This document shows, piece after piece, positions 42,343 through 53,038 of a DNA stretch of 64,000 nucleotides; position 1 is the stretch's first letter; each line of letters starts with the position of its first letter. Location: positions 434,001-498,000 of the forward strand of contig JASISA010000026.1 of the NCBI GenBank assembly GCA_031771865.1, given 5' to 3'. Source of the DNA: Nothophaeocryptopus gaeumannii (lineage: Eukaryota > Ascomycota > Dothideomycetes > Mycosphaerellales > Mycosphaerellaceae). The position numbers and the translations under genes were made by a program. The notes beneath the pieces were generated by a model. That model saw nothing but the letters and a program-made list of their open reading frames with translations. It was not told where the DNA came from and ran no database searches.

Positions 42343-43268
42343 TTGGAATGTCTTAAAAGAGGGTACTATTGATCTGGTGAGTTGTTGTGCTGCAAGAAAA
42401 CTTCCCACCTCTTATCGCTTTGCTCATGACGCATTAATAAGCTTATCTTAGCGTCTGCCAAGACGCCCGAAGAACCTCCAGCTGCTGCGAGCAATGACAA
42501 ACATCTTTCCTTCAACTTTCGCTATCATTTATCATCTTCATCACCGTTCTATCGGCCTGGCCATGGATCATCGTCTGGCAAGAGGACAGGAACCCTATCG
42601 ACCGATGCGTTAGAAGTACAATATTGCAAATTCGAGGCCAGTTCGCAGTATCATTCCAGCATGTCCTCTCATGGATCGCCCTCACGGAATCCCCTCAGGT
42701 TCGGGCGGCACAAGGAAGATGGCTTCGGATGAATTTAAGAGTCGTTCGGCCTCTTTGCCATGGATGCCCTTTTTGGGTACACAAAATGCTCAACGTTCAA
42801 TATGTCGCGGAATTCGGATGTGCTTGGAAGCCGCCCCTCGTGTCCAAGCCCCTCCGCGCAATCCGCAGATGGCGCCCAGGTTTTTCTTGACCTCACTTCC
42901 TGGGGGCAGTACGACGCTCTACGAATGTGAGGGCATCCAGAGAGCGGTGTCTGAAATATTGCCAGGAGATCAAGCGACTACCGACTTGGAAGCCGGGCAG
43001 CGAGGTCCAGAAGGCCGCTGCGCCGTCCCTGATATCTTGAGTGCTTGACGGAATACTCGTCGCTCTTCCACCAATGTCAGCATAATATCTCTCATCTTGG
43101 CATACGGCTTCGCTTCTTCGACCGCCCGTTCCACGTAAGCTCGCTATCAGTCGTGTCGCTCACATGTAAGTATCATATGCGGCGTGTCTCCATCTCTAGC
43201 TCTTCTGTCTCTCTTCTGTTTCGGACCGCATCAATCATTTCAGACGACCCTTCACACCATCAGCGACC
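42343..43268. other. Intergenic region between ZPR1 and small membrane protein
   Basis: The first 150 bp are the ZPR1 leader and promoter. An open frame at 42671-43048 (+) has no features. The segment 43100-43268 is CT-rich with CATCATTTCAGACG just before the next ATG, which may hold a 5' UTR acceptor. Confidence 0.4.
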
Positions 43269-43544
43269 ATGAATGACCTCGCAGTAATATTCCTCTGCAT
43301 TCTCGGAGCAGGCGCTGCTGTGCTTTGCGGATATGTCATCTTCCGTTATTTTACACCTGGCGCGCAACGAGAGTCTGGACATGAAGTCGGACCTGATGGG
43401 ATGAACCAGTATCAATACATGCGCTCAGTCCGCATGAGAAACCTGGCAGACCTGGAAGCAAGGTATGGTCCGCCACCGCCAAAAAGCGCAAAGCGGTACA
43501 TGTATACACACGACGAAGAATTCGCTGAGACAGAGACTCCTTGA
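43269..43544 (+). CDS. Small single-pass membrane protein (91 residues), conserved-looking
   Basis: The ATG at 43269 has a strong context (GCGACCATGA). Residues 4-26 form one hydrophobic helix (LAVIFLCILGAGAAVLCGYVIF) followed by basic RYF, so the short N-terminus probably lies outside and the tail in the cytosol. The C-terminal 60 residues contain QYQYMRSVRMRNLADLEARYG and PPPPK. The M-R-x-V-R-M-R-N-L block looks constrained and resembles small conserved hypothetical proteins seen in filamentous ascomycetes (from memory). The reading frame is a complete single exon. Function unknown. Confidence 0.65.
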   Translation: MNDLAVIFLCILGAGAAVLCGYVIFRYFTPGAQRESGHEVGPDGMNQYQYMRSVRMRNLADLEARYGPPPPKSAKRYMYTHDEEFAETETP

Positions 43545-43698
43545 CCGGGCGACTTTCACATGCAGTCGTCATGATGCGGGAGGTACCTAGCATGATGTGC
43601 ACCGCTCGCAACCGCGAGCACTCCCTGCGCTTCTCAGAATGGAGTCGAAATACCAACCACACACTCTGCGGACGCAACCAAGGCTGTCTCCACAGAGA

Positions 43699-44616
43699 AT
43701 GGCGGCAGATTCAGAGGACTCGAGCGACAGCGCGCCATCTAGCGCACCGAGCGTAAGCCACCTTCAATACCTACGGTCTCACTTTTCGAGTCGAGGTGCC
43801 GACCTTGACAACAGACTTCATGCGCAACGCACAAGGTCTTCAACATTCCAGAGCTGCTTGATCTCATGCTCCTCCACCTACCGCCTGCCACATTGCTTAA
43901 GGCCAAGCAAGTCTGTAAGGGCTGGGAGGCCGCCATCGAGGACTCGAAAGTGGTCGAGAGCACCCTATTCCTGGAGCCCACTCAGACGGACTTCGTCTAT
44001 GGCGGTCTGTCGAGCAATTTGGGGAGGTCGTTAGCACTCGCCCTATGGGTAGAAAGCCGATATTAGATTTGACTATTGGCGATTTCTTCCTGGTAGAAGC
44101 GCAACTCAACACGCTCCTTTGCAAACCGGTCGAGCACGGAAACATCACCAGACCGGATGCGTTTTCGGGCTGGACGCTGAGCTTCTTCGTGGAAAATGGC
44201 ATGCTGCGGGAACGCGTACTCAATTTCATCCACGACAATACGCACCTCATGGGGGATGGCATGTTTCTCACAAGCCCTCCGGTGCGGCACGCTGGCAATT
44301 GATATCCAGCGTCACCAATGCAGCAGGTCTCAAGCTGTCAGACGTGCGCCGCCGAATATGGCAATATTTGAGCAAAGACATCTCGTTTGACAGCGCGGAG
44401 ATGGAGAGCGCGGTACTGGAGGTCGGCCGCGTCAACATCTTGGAAGAGTGCAACGACTCCTCGCCTGAGAAGGGATATGGCGTGGTGCACCCACAAGGAT
44501 CGGATCATGATGACCTCCGTCAGCTGGTTGAGGGCTGGAGGGAGACTGATTTGGGGGGATTTCGAGTAATGTGCAAGGAGGGTGCAGTTGTCGCGTCCTG
44601 GCTCGCGCCCACCTAA
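43699..44616 (+). pseudogene. F-box-like family gene with two frameshifts
   Basis: Exon 1 (43699-43752, MAADSEDSS) is followed by GTAAGC and an intron to ACAACAG at 43814. Exon 2 opens in phase with the family signature KVFNIPELLDLMLLHL and LLKAKQVCKGWEAAIEDS. The frame is then lost near 44030-44045. The next family-like segment, up to DGMFLTSPPVR, is in a second frame to about 44290. The last part (ARWQLISSVTNAAGLKLSDVRRRIWQYL onward, stop at 44616) is in a third frame. The junctions do not have splice pairs of plausible length, so indels are the better reading. Its closest relatives in the window are the intact genes at 17679 and 26247. Confidence 0.65.
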
Positions 44617-45512
44617 GCATCGTAATGAGCTGCTACTATGATACTCGGCCTGTCATGAGCGCACTGAGAACGCGGTGGTAGAGAATGATGGAGGATTATA
44701 TGCCTGAGGCAGCAGCTCAGATTGATCATCGCATCCCTGTCTCACCCCAACACAATTTCCGCCCCGCTCTGAATTCCCGCCTCCTCTCCTGACCCATCTC
44801 CCACAATTCTCACCACCTCCATTACCATTTGCGCCATGTCCTTCGGTTCCACCAACCCACTGGTCGCTTCAAACGGAATCTCTGCGCGAGCTGTCACCTG
44901 AGCGGCCGAGCAAGGCGTGTCATGCGCGCAGGAAATACGAGGAGAGCTAGCATGCATCTGTTCTGTCCTGTGAGCTTGACACGTCGAAGCTTTCACCCTG
45001 GCCACGGAGCGGACCTGCGTAAGATGCCATTTCTTTACAAGAACGATGTCTCGCCGGGTACAGCATCTTGCCGTCTTCCGCACGCGATATCAAGAGCTCC
45101 AGGTCGCGTGTTGATTGCGCGGAATTCGAATCAGAACTGTGCTACCTACTTTGAAATTATGGCCCACTGGATTTGCTCAATGGTGAGACGTGACGTTGGG
45201 CCTCTCTATTTTGTTCTTTGTTCGGTCACCTGTTTTTCGGAGGATCGAAGGCCTCCAGACGGAGCTTTTCCACGATCACCCGGATATTCCTTCCGCGAGG
45301 GAGCGCAGGCGGGTGGTTGCTGTCGGTTATAAGATTGAAGCGTGCCTTGCATCATTGGCACGTGCTCAGAGGACATCCCAGTTCCTTCTGACTCCACTGC
45401 AAATCCACCACTGACATCTTTCGACTTTCTTGGAGCTGGCCTCCAAGACCTTGACAAGAACACGTATAGCAGCCGCGCCCGAAATACAGCAGCAGAGACA
45501 AACACGGCGAAG
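44617..45512. other. Intergenic region, possible short C-terminal relic on the minus strand
   Basis: At 44742-45083 (-) a frame ends with a segment (ARAEIPFEATSGLVEPKDMAQMV to SGAEIVLG) that could be the tail of a dehydrogenase-like protein, but nothing upstream supports it. No other gene is seen. The last 100 bp precede the secreted protein at 45513. Confidence 0.3.
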
Positions 45513-46207
45513 ATGCAGATTACCACGCTATTCCTCACTTTCACCGCCCTTGCCACTGCGGCTTTGAACACGACAACAGAGTACAAGCTCAAGACGCAGC
45601 TACTAGCAGGCCAGGATGATAAGACAGAATACGATAGTCTCTGGCTGTACGCATGCTTTCTATCATGCATATCGTCTCAAGACTGAGCTGATGGCTCTGA
45701 TAGCTCCTCCTACCACACCGGCGCCGGCATCAACGACGTTGTCTTCACCGACAATCAGACCAGCGGCGAATTGGCCTTCCTGAACGCAACGAACACGACT
45801 GGCTCCAACCGCCAGTACTCCAATCAGCTCTTCGATCTCGGCAACGAATTCGCTTGGGGACTTGAAATGGCGCCAAACACCGCGTTCTATGCTGCTTGGC
45901 AGCCGGTCCGAATGAATGCTGGTGTCTCAGGCAATGGTCAAGTTGTTGATGGCTTCTTCCTCAACGAGACGGGTCTGCAGTGGACGGAAACACCTGCCAC
46001 GCCAGGTGGCCCGACTGATATGTTTGGTGGATGGCTTGGTAAGTATCTCTCACATCGCGTTCTCGAGCACTTTGCTGATGTCTTTCAGTCTGCGACTGGT
46101 GGCATGGCGCTCCTCAACTCTTCTTCCGCATCAGCTACTACGGCAAGAGCGCATACCCAGCACCCGCCAGCTGCGCCGATGTTATCCTCATTCCGGAGTA
46201 CATCTAG
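45513..46207 (+). CDS. Secreted protein of the fungal DUF7907-like family, three exons
   Basis: The exons are 45513-45646, 45704-46038 and 46089-46207, joined at GTACGC...ATAG and GTAAGT...TTTCAG, giving 195 residues with phases closing. The signal peptide is MQITTLFLTFTALATAA. Family-like blocks are YKLKTQ near residue 25, YHTGAGIND, F-D-L-G-N-E-F-A-W-G, the GFFLNETGLQW block, and FGGWLVCDWWHGAPQLFFRISYYG ending in SCADVILIPEYI. Two Cys (VCDW and SCAD) near the end could form one disulfide. N-x-S/T sites (NTTT, NQTS, NATNTT) suggest glycosylation. The function of this family is unknown. It is apoplastic or cell-wall associated by prediction only. Confidence 0.78.
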
Positions 46208-46457
46208 GAGAATCGTACCTCCAGCTACAGTGCGACAGAGAAGGGCAAGTGTGCATCGAGCATTTGAGCTCCGCGTCAGCATCGGTGCAGATGGTAGGAA
46301 CAGTAATGATCAGGCTGCATTGACGAATGTATGCTAGTAATGACTAATGTAGATAATACGAAACGAAGTCAAACCCGCGACCGTCCCAGCACGGCTTCAA
46401 ACACTTTCGAGATGTACATTGAGTGGTGTTTCTTACACGAGACAGATGGTCTGCCAA

Positions 46458-47249
46458 TCACCCTGAAGCTTCGCAGGCGGACTTTGCAAACTCCTCCAAA
46501 TGCCACAAGACACCCCTTGCCGCACGAAAGCCCGGGTCTCGAACGTGCAAAACAGTTTCTAAGGGAGTGTGATCCATCTCGATAGGGGGTGTAAGAGCGC
46601 TTTCCAGCTCCCACCATCGGAACGACAGAGGCCCGTGATTTGAGAACACACGTCCAGCCATTGCGATCTACTGGATTATCCATCTTCGTCGAAAATACGG
46701 CAGTCCAAAGCAGCTTCAATGCCTCTTTGAAATTTTTCTCCTTCGCAGTAAACGCTTTGCGTACCTCCGACAGTAGCTCGACAATATCTGGGCGCTCAGG
46801 TTTCTCATCGCCCGATCATACCAAAACCTGCTCCGCGATCTGATATGTCAGGCCCATGTTGCCTAACTGCTGAGTCTTTTCAGCCCGCGCTCCAATGTCA
46901 TCCCATTGTGCATCCTGGTTGATACAGATTGCATCTACCCACAGCCTGCGGCTCTGATCTGGTAATCGCAACGATCTCAGAGCTTTATGCAGATTTGGTT
47001 TGATCCAGAGGTCCTTGCCATCGTCGTCCAATTTGACTACACATAGTCAACATCGCAATTTCCCCATGCATACGATATAGCTTCATATGGACTTGCGCGT
47101 GAAAGCTCGGTGGGCGCAAGCTGGTCGATCACTGTCTCCTCGTCGCCGTCTCGGAGCGGGTCGAGTTCGATGATCCAGATCCAAGGCGACCGGCTGGGAC
47201 CTCTGACCAGTGGTGTGTATTCGTATCTTGGAAGTTGACTAGTCGTCAT
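46458..47249 (-). pseudogene. Truncated HET-domain gene with frameshift and nonsense codon
   Basis: The ATG at 47249 opens a frame with PYEAISYAWG, the opening motif of the HET domain. A frame change near 47035-47045 (GTGTAGTC) then leads to the second motif region, LWIKPNLHKALRSLR and RRLWVDAICINQDAQWDDIGARAEKTQQ, ending AEQVLV followed by TGA. In the same frame the sequence continues SGDEKPERPDIVELL, and the expected residue at the TGA is Trp (HET proteins read V-x-VWLG), so TGG to TGA is likely. Further family-like text continues to about 46458, also with a frame change. HET proteins control vegetative incompatibility and cell death. This copy cannot make a full domain. Confidence 0.72.
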
Positions 47250-47766
47250 TATGAGGAGCCCGACAACAGCTCAGTGGCGAATCTACAATGAAGTGGAAAA
47301 GTGAGAACGAAAGCACCCCAAGCGGTCGGAGGAGAACGACACGGCATGCCGAGCTGGCACACCATCGGCTTGCCGTTTTACGGCCCACAGCGCTATGTCC
47401 GCTTGCAATAAAGCAGCTGTTCTTGGAGAGAGCACCAGTAACGGAATCGCGAGAACCTGAGCTTTGACACGGTAGTCAGAGTTGTATGCGTGAAATGCTA
47501 CATACAGCCTCCCGTTAGCCACCTTGCATTGTACCACTCCTTCACAAAAAGTGACCACTCCACGTTTCATTCCGATGCAATAAAAAGCCACAAGCAAACG
47601 CATGCCCGATGTATAAGAGTGGACACATCTGCGACTTATTTCTTCCCTCAATACCGTCTCTGTGATAACAGTATCTACTCTCTGCGAGCAAGTTGGCAGG
47701 GATTTCCCAATGAATCTTGTTCTGACAAGACTTACTTCAGACGAGGTCCTCTGTGACACGTGCGCC

Positions 47767-48565
47767 TCACTCCAACTCGAAAGCTGGCAGGATGCCATTG
47801 AGCACGACGAGCGGGTGCTGAACTTCGCTGGCCATTGCCACGTGGCTCATCTCCACTATCTCAGCTTCAGCGTTCTTGCTCTCAAGTTTCCTTCTCCTGC
47901 TTTTTATCTTTGCGCTTCTTTCTCTTCTCGTTCTTTGTTTCGCGCTTCGTCCTGCTCTCGATCTCTCCCTGAGCCTTCTCGAGCTCCTTGATTCTAGCAA
48001 TCACTTGCTGTTGTGTAGTCGGGGAAGCTCGAGATGGCGCGGCTTGCATCGTGTGAGGTCGAAAGATGACATTTGCATGGAAGTTCGGTAGGCGCTCGGG
48101 GAAAATTGAGCTTTCTGGTACATGGGTATTTATGTTCGGTAGACACTCGAGGAAGGTTGGGCTTGGTGACATGATCGAGTTGAGAAGTGAGCTTTTACCG
48201 GCGCCTGAGGCTCCGACGATGTTGGTCCGACGCTTGAGATTGGTGTACTGAGCTGGGTAGTCGTGGCTCGGCGCACCTTTCGGCGGAGATGAGCTGAAGG
48301 GCGCGTGGTCATCTACAACACCACCTCCCTGGACGACGAGAAGGGGATGCTGACATTCATTGATTAGAGCTGGGTGACTCATGGCCAGCACTTCAGCTTC
48401 TGCCTTCTTGCGCCCAGCCTTGTTCTTGCGGTTCTTCTTGCACTTCTTCTTGCTGGAAATGGGTGTCTGAGATCCATATCCCTCTCGCGACGACTCGAGG
48501 TAGCGTTCAAGCTCAGCGACGTCGGTGGAGTGAGACGCAGATCCAGTTATATTCGCGCTTGACAT
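47767..48565 (-). CDS. Unknown Lys-rich protein with Walker A motif and an internal duplicated block
   Basis: The ATG at 48565 (MSSANITGS) gives 227 residues to the stop at 47882. A basic stretch (KKKCKKNRKNKAGRKK) leads into AEAEVLAMSHPALINECQHPLLVV. A P-loop, GASGAGKSSLLNSI, lies near residue 118. A Lys/Arg/Glu-rich C-terminus begins KNEKRKKRKDKKQ. Just beyond the stop, in another frame, 47767-47900 encodes a second copy of the block (NAEAEIVEMSHVAMASEVQHPLVVLNG). The locus therefore contains two diverged copies about 520 bp apart, and the second has lost frame or is joined by an unseen intron. GxxGxGKS with following S-L-L-N is typical of GTPase/ATPase P-loops, but no Walker B or other domain element is seen. 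Its family is unknown. Confidence 0.55.
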
Positions 48566-49107
48566 CTTGACTTGTCGATAGTAAGGTGAGCGTTGTGGTG
48601 GCTCAGGTACGGGTAGCGTTGGTAATGTTACGAGTGGATATTCCAGTTAGTGTTTACGGGTGTGTTTCTCCCGAGGGCCAGAGATGAAGCTCGGACCTGA
48701 AGCAGCTGCAAGCGCGCATGTGAATATTCTGGAAACTCGTGAACAAGCCCCTGATGCGATGATGTGTTAAGTAAGAGAAATCAGACGGCTGCAGTCTATA
48801 ATCGAGCCACATGACAATGGACCGATTATGTCGCCTTTTCTGTCGAAATTGCGGCGATGGGCTAGAATAATGGATTGATGCCCTTGCCGCGAGCGTAGGT
48901 GCCTGTGGGTATGAGCATCGTGACTCCGTACGTTACCTCGCCAACTCCAAGTGTCTGTTCCTCTTGGTACTAATAGCCGCGGACTGCATACGTGCATGTC
49001 ATGTACCTATCAATCTCCAGTGTCAGGCGAGCAGGTGCTCTGGATGTTTCTGGTTCATTCCGACATCCGGAAGGATAGATCGAGAATCCTCCTGCACTCC
49101 ATTTTTG
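48566..49107. other. Intergenic region, no gene seen
   Basis: This holds the leader and promoter of the P-loop gene next to 48565 and the 3' flank of the 7TM gene. No supported ORF. Confidence 0.4.
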
Positions 49108-50307
49108 TCATACAAGATCCTTCATAGCCATCGGTGGCGACTTCGGAACCGTTCGATTCGAAGCCGTATGCGCCGCCGGTCTAACTGTCACACTCTTGTC
49201 GAACCCAATGTCCAGCGCTTGCGGCGTCGTATGCTCGCCCTCATCAAGACGTTCGGCTTTCGTCATCCAGTGGAGCATCGCGCAGGAAATGACAACTAGA
49301 TCAAGTCAGTCCAAGTGCTCAAAGTGGAGGCGCGCATCTTTACACAGACCATCGATTTTGCAAGTCATGAGACATAGCCAAGCGGGTTCGCCATCGAAAA
49401 TGGTGAGCAAGATCTTGACTGTGAGGGTAGAGAGGGTCGTGATTGCGGTGCCGATGACGGTTCGCTTGACGACCTTTTGGAGGGGAGCGACGAGACTTTG
49501 GCCTCCGAAGTGAACCATGAGGAGTGGTATGAGGAAGCGTACGGTGAGGTAGAGCTGCGCGGAAAGTTAGCGCAGAAGAACAAGATGAAGCGTCTGACTT
49601 ACGTATGACAATACTTCGACCAGAAGACGCGGTATGAGTGCAAACATCTGGAAGCCAATGATGCAGACATTGTTCTCATTCATCATAGCCACTCGGCTGT
49701 GATTGTAGTCAGCTACGCACTTTGGCTTAAACCACATCTTGCCTACTTACTTCGCCATACACAGACCAGTAATTGTCGCATAAGGCCCAAAGATGCATAC
49801 GCTGCTGATGACATATTCCGGTGTCTTGTGTCTTGGGTTGACAGGCCATGAAATTATGTAGGCGCGTTCGATCAGGAATAGGAAGCCGGCGGACTTGCAG
49901 ACAACATAAAACGTCAAGCCTGCAGGTCTCGTTAGTGATGGTGAGCAAGGAGCAGTAATATGGGCCAGGTGTCATACAGATCAAGATCATGACGTCGCAA
50001 AGCTTCTGATTTTGGTATATCCTGACGTGAAGCACCGCGGCGAGGACAAAGATGAAGAGCAATGAAGTAACGTAAGTCTGCGATCGTGGTCAGCGTCTGC
50101 TCGAAATTCGATGAGACCAACGAGACGTACCGTCAAGAGTGCCACCGAAGCCACGGTAAATCTTCGCATGCGTGCATCTTGGAGCCGTTCCCAGCAGAAC
50201 ACCGCAATCAGAGGCAGAGATGCAAGTGACGTCAAGAGCGATACGATTTCGCCAGGTAGGAGGAAGTCAGTCTTTACTGCGTTGCTGTCGCTGATCACAG
50301 CCATCAT
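49108..50307 (-). CDS. Seven-transmembrane protein of unknown function, six exons
   Basis: The exons are 50131-50307, 49978-50077, 49751-49919, 49603-49696, 49350-49554 and 49108-49295. Donors are GTACGT, GTATGA, GTAAGT, GTAAGT and GTCTGT, and acceptors are all CAG or TAG. Introns are 48-58 bp. All phases close to 310 residues. Seven hydrophobic segments are evident: (1) LLTSLASLPLIAVFCW; (2) TYVTSLLFIFVLAAVLHV; (3) CLTFYVVCKSAGFLFLIERAY; (4) ISSVCIFGPYATITGLCMA; (5) IIGFQMFALIPRLLVEVL with the adjoining FLIPLLMV; (6) VIGTAITTLSTLTVKILLTIF; (7) AWLCLMTCKIDVVISCAML. A 50-residue polar tail follows, presumably cytosolic. Topology resembles receptor-like 7TM proteins, but no fungal GPCR class motif is recognised. 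It is fully open across six exons, so it is probably functional. Confidence 0.75.
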
Positions 50308-51802
50308 GGGCGTTCTGAGAAACAAATTAGGAGAACATGAAGTGAGGTCAAGATAGGGAAACGAGAAGAAGCGTCCGTGCTAATCATCAACAGAGCCGTC
50401 TTGCAATATGTTTCAAATCCCTTTCTCGATCGCCTTGCCTCCTAGTCGTCGACTACTCCGATTGGATTCTGTGGGGAGCCCGGTTTGTTTTGAACTCTAA
50501 ATCATACGCTGATTTTCTCCCAGACGAAGTGCAGAATCTTTAGTAATCCTCCTCTTTACCCGACTTTTTTTATAGTCCGCAGGTCTTAGAGGTACCGTCG
50601 GACCTGTCCGACTTGATAGGCACCTTTAAGACCACCTAACCCTCCCTTACGTCTAACCGCCAACTCGTACGCCTAACCCCCGACGCCTAACCCCTAATTC
50701 TTACCCCAGCCCAGTACTAGGGGATGGAAAAGTAAGCTAGAGATCTTGGGTGATACGCTCACTACTCGCGAGAGTCCTAGGTATGACGCCGATGTACTCA
50801 CGTCCATGAAACCAACCTCACGTCTAGATGCGGAGTGGGGTAGAGTCTGTTGAGACAGCCACCTGTTAAAGGGTCTTCCTTGCATGTAGTTCTCTCTGTT
50901 GCAACCTTCGCTGGGTTTACCAATGGAAACGTTCCCAATGACTCTTGGGGCTTTAGTCCGATGGTGCACACTCGGGGATGTATATTGTTTCCACTAAGGG
51001 AAAGAGCCTGGGCCATGAGACTAAGGCGGATAAATCAATCGAGGACTTCCAGTGGCATGATCAGAAGTCCACATCCGGCTTTTCCTGGTGGTGGAAGAGG
51101 TCGAGATACTCCAGAAAAGCAGTTCGGGAAATCGACTGCTTCATCCGATGAGCGTTGTTTGAGGACCATCCTCGCTCATCGCGAGGCAGTCGGGATCGTC
51201 GTTCCCAGACCCAAGTCTGTCCGGGAATGAGCACAGGATCCTTGCAGACTGCCCTGTATAGAGACACTGTCTAACCAAGGTTCTTTGAACGAAAAAGTTG
51301 GCGAGGACGGCGTGCTTCCTAGAGGATGAGCGTCATCTTCATAACAGTTGTGTGCATTTACGTCGGTCAGAGAGACGTCAGGGAGGAATTTCCATACGTG
51401 GACGTGGCTTGAAGTATATCAAAGCCCTTCGCGACTTATTGTTCACACTCAAATCCCACGATCAAGACTACAGCTTCGTGGGAGCTAATGATGGCGAAAC
51501 GTCGTTGATGTAAGCCAGGGAGACCTATTGGTCGCTTCCAAGTGCCGCTCATCGCAGAGGCTCTTCTAGAAACGGATGTGACAGACCTCAAAATTTGGGT
51601 TAAATGTCGATAGGGCGGCGTGAGAACCTTCTTTGATCCGGGGTGCTGACGGGACGTCTCGCTACGCTCCATGTCTCTCAAGAAAATCAGTTTACGACAG
51701 TTCTGGTGCAACATTATAGCACTGTGGGAGTGTACCGCTAGTCCGGATGTTGTTTAGGTTGTAAAGATCTCAGTGACTAGGGCTTTCTGGAACTTTTGAC
51801 TC
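50308..51802. other. 1.5-kb stretch without a gene
   Basis: The first part is the promoter of the 7TM gene. The rest shows only short overlapping frames and a TTTTTTT-type AT-rich patch near 50560. It also contains the telomere-like CCTAACC cluster listed separately. No known mobile element was recognised. Confidence 0.4.
50633..50697. repeat. Cluster of degenerate CCTAACCC-like motifs
   Basis: Between 50633 and 50697 the motif CTAACC recurs four times at intervals of about 10-22 bp (CCTAACCCT, TCTAACCG, CCTAACCCCC, CCTAACCCCT), with CG-containing spacers such as ACGCCTAAC. The motif resembles the CCCTAA telomere strand but is not a perfect hexamer array. The cluster is short and may simply be a small C-rich minisatellite. 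Confidence 0.5.
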
Positions 51803-52530
51803 TCATTGCTTAGGCGAGTAAACGCTCATCTCCAAACCGTCCGCAGTGGGAAGCGTGGTGGTCGTGTAAGGACTCCCCTCCAGTCTGATGTACGCAAGGA
51901 AGTCGGCGTAAGCTTCCGCCGCTGACTTCGTATTGTCGGTTAGTATTATGGCACCAGGAGGCAAGTGTAGCTCCAAAATGCGCAGGACTTGCGTAGACAT
52001 CGGCGCCCAGACTGGAGTGAGGAGTAAGCCGCGATCAGAAAGCCGCGATCAGAACAGTACATCCGCCTGTGATGTGCCAACTGACTGTCGAAAAGAACAA
52101 AGTCAATGTTCCTGACGTTCTCGCGGAGCGTCTGAGTAATGTCTCCCTCTCGCAAATCAGTCCAAGGCTCCACGCTCTCGCCGGCGTCTTTCCAATACCT
52201 CCGAGCTTGCATTGCTTTGGTCGGCTCAAGCTCGGTGGCAATGACAGAGGCTTCACCAGGTTTCTTGCCTGCGGTGAGGGTGTTCTGGCCTACCGCCAAG
52301 GCTAGATAGATGGTGCTGACTCCATAGCTGATACCACATTCAGTATTTCAGGGCGTCAGAGGCCCGGATGAGGTTGTACATGTAGACGGCTTTGTCCAGA
52401 ACAAAGCAATGAGCTTGTCTCGCATCATGTCATACATGAACCTCTTTTTCTCCATGAGATCACTGAGAGGGACTTCTTGAATGCTTGCATGAACTCACCA
52501 GCCTCCAGACGTGTCTCCTTATCCAGAGAT
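51803..52530 (-). pseudogene. SAM-dependent O-methyltransferase (YrrM/CCoAOMT-like) with degraded N-terminal half
   Basis: The C-terminal part is good. Exon 52086-52299 has YLALAVGQN, ATELEPTKAMQARRYW and LREGDI, reaching VLFD. An intron (GTCAGT...CTCCAG) joins exon 51803-52011, where IWAPMSTQVLRILELHLPPGAIILTDNT and YADFLAYIR follow. Upstream, family-like segments are scattered over frames. They are D-L-M-E-K-K-R-F-M-Y-D-M-M-R-D near 52450, LDKAVYMYNLIRASDA near 52370, and the SAM-motif region ILNV-GISYGVSTIYLA near 52320, which needs a one-base change and has a TGA nearby. At least two frameshifts hit the N-terminus, including the SAM-binding loop. The intron holds a small tandem copy (CTGATCGCGGCTT twice). 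Confidence 0.62.
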
Positions 52531-53038
52531 CTCTGATACAGCCGCCGGAAAAGCTTGAGGACATGGCTAGGTGGCTTGATGGCGAAGTAAAATTAAAAAG
52601 TGAATCGGTGTCGTACTTGGAGTCCGAGTATGCTAGTGCATCATGAGCCCGGCAGTAGCTCTCGGTGTATGAAGGTAGGTGCTGCCGGCGGTCTGATGAT
52701 GAGATGATGGTGGTGATGTAGGCTTCAGCGAATATGTTGTTGTCGTTCCAACGCCAACAGGGCCGGGCCTGGAGGGAAGGTCCCGCCGGCAAACTCCACG
52801 CCTTCCACGGGCCTCCATGCCGAGGCTGGCTTCACACTTGCCATCATTCGCGGGAAGCCCGGAATAGCATCACTCCAGGGCAGAAGGCTCCACCAAGTCT
52901 GAGCTGCAAAATCCAGTTTCACTTCCAGACACGAGGCAACTGCATTCCTCATACAAAGACGGACGTCACTATGTCCGTGGCCGTACAACACACTTCAATC
53001 CTCTCTTGAACAACGTCGCTCAGAAGGACCTCACCAGA
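52531..53038. other. Intergenic region upstream of alkaline ceramidase
   Basis: No supported gene. The last 100 bp before 53039 is a CA/TC-rich leader, expected for the plus-strand gene. Confidence 0.4.

Noticed and set aside
44742..45083. Minus-strand 113-codon ORF with a dehydrogenase-like tail
   Set aside because: Only the last 50 residues look protein-like; no upstream exon with a cofactor motif could be found.
47283..47798. 171-codon open frame on the minus strand
   Set aside because: No domain, mixed composition, and it overlaps the duplicated block of the P-loop locus.
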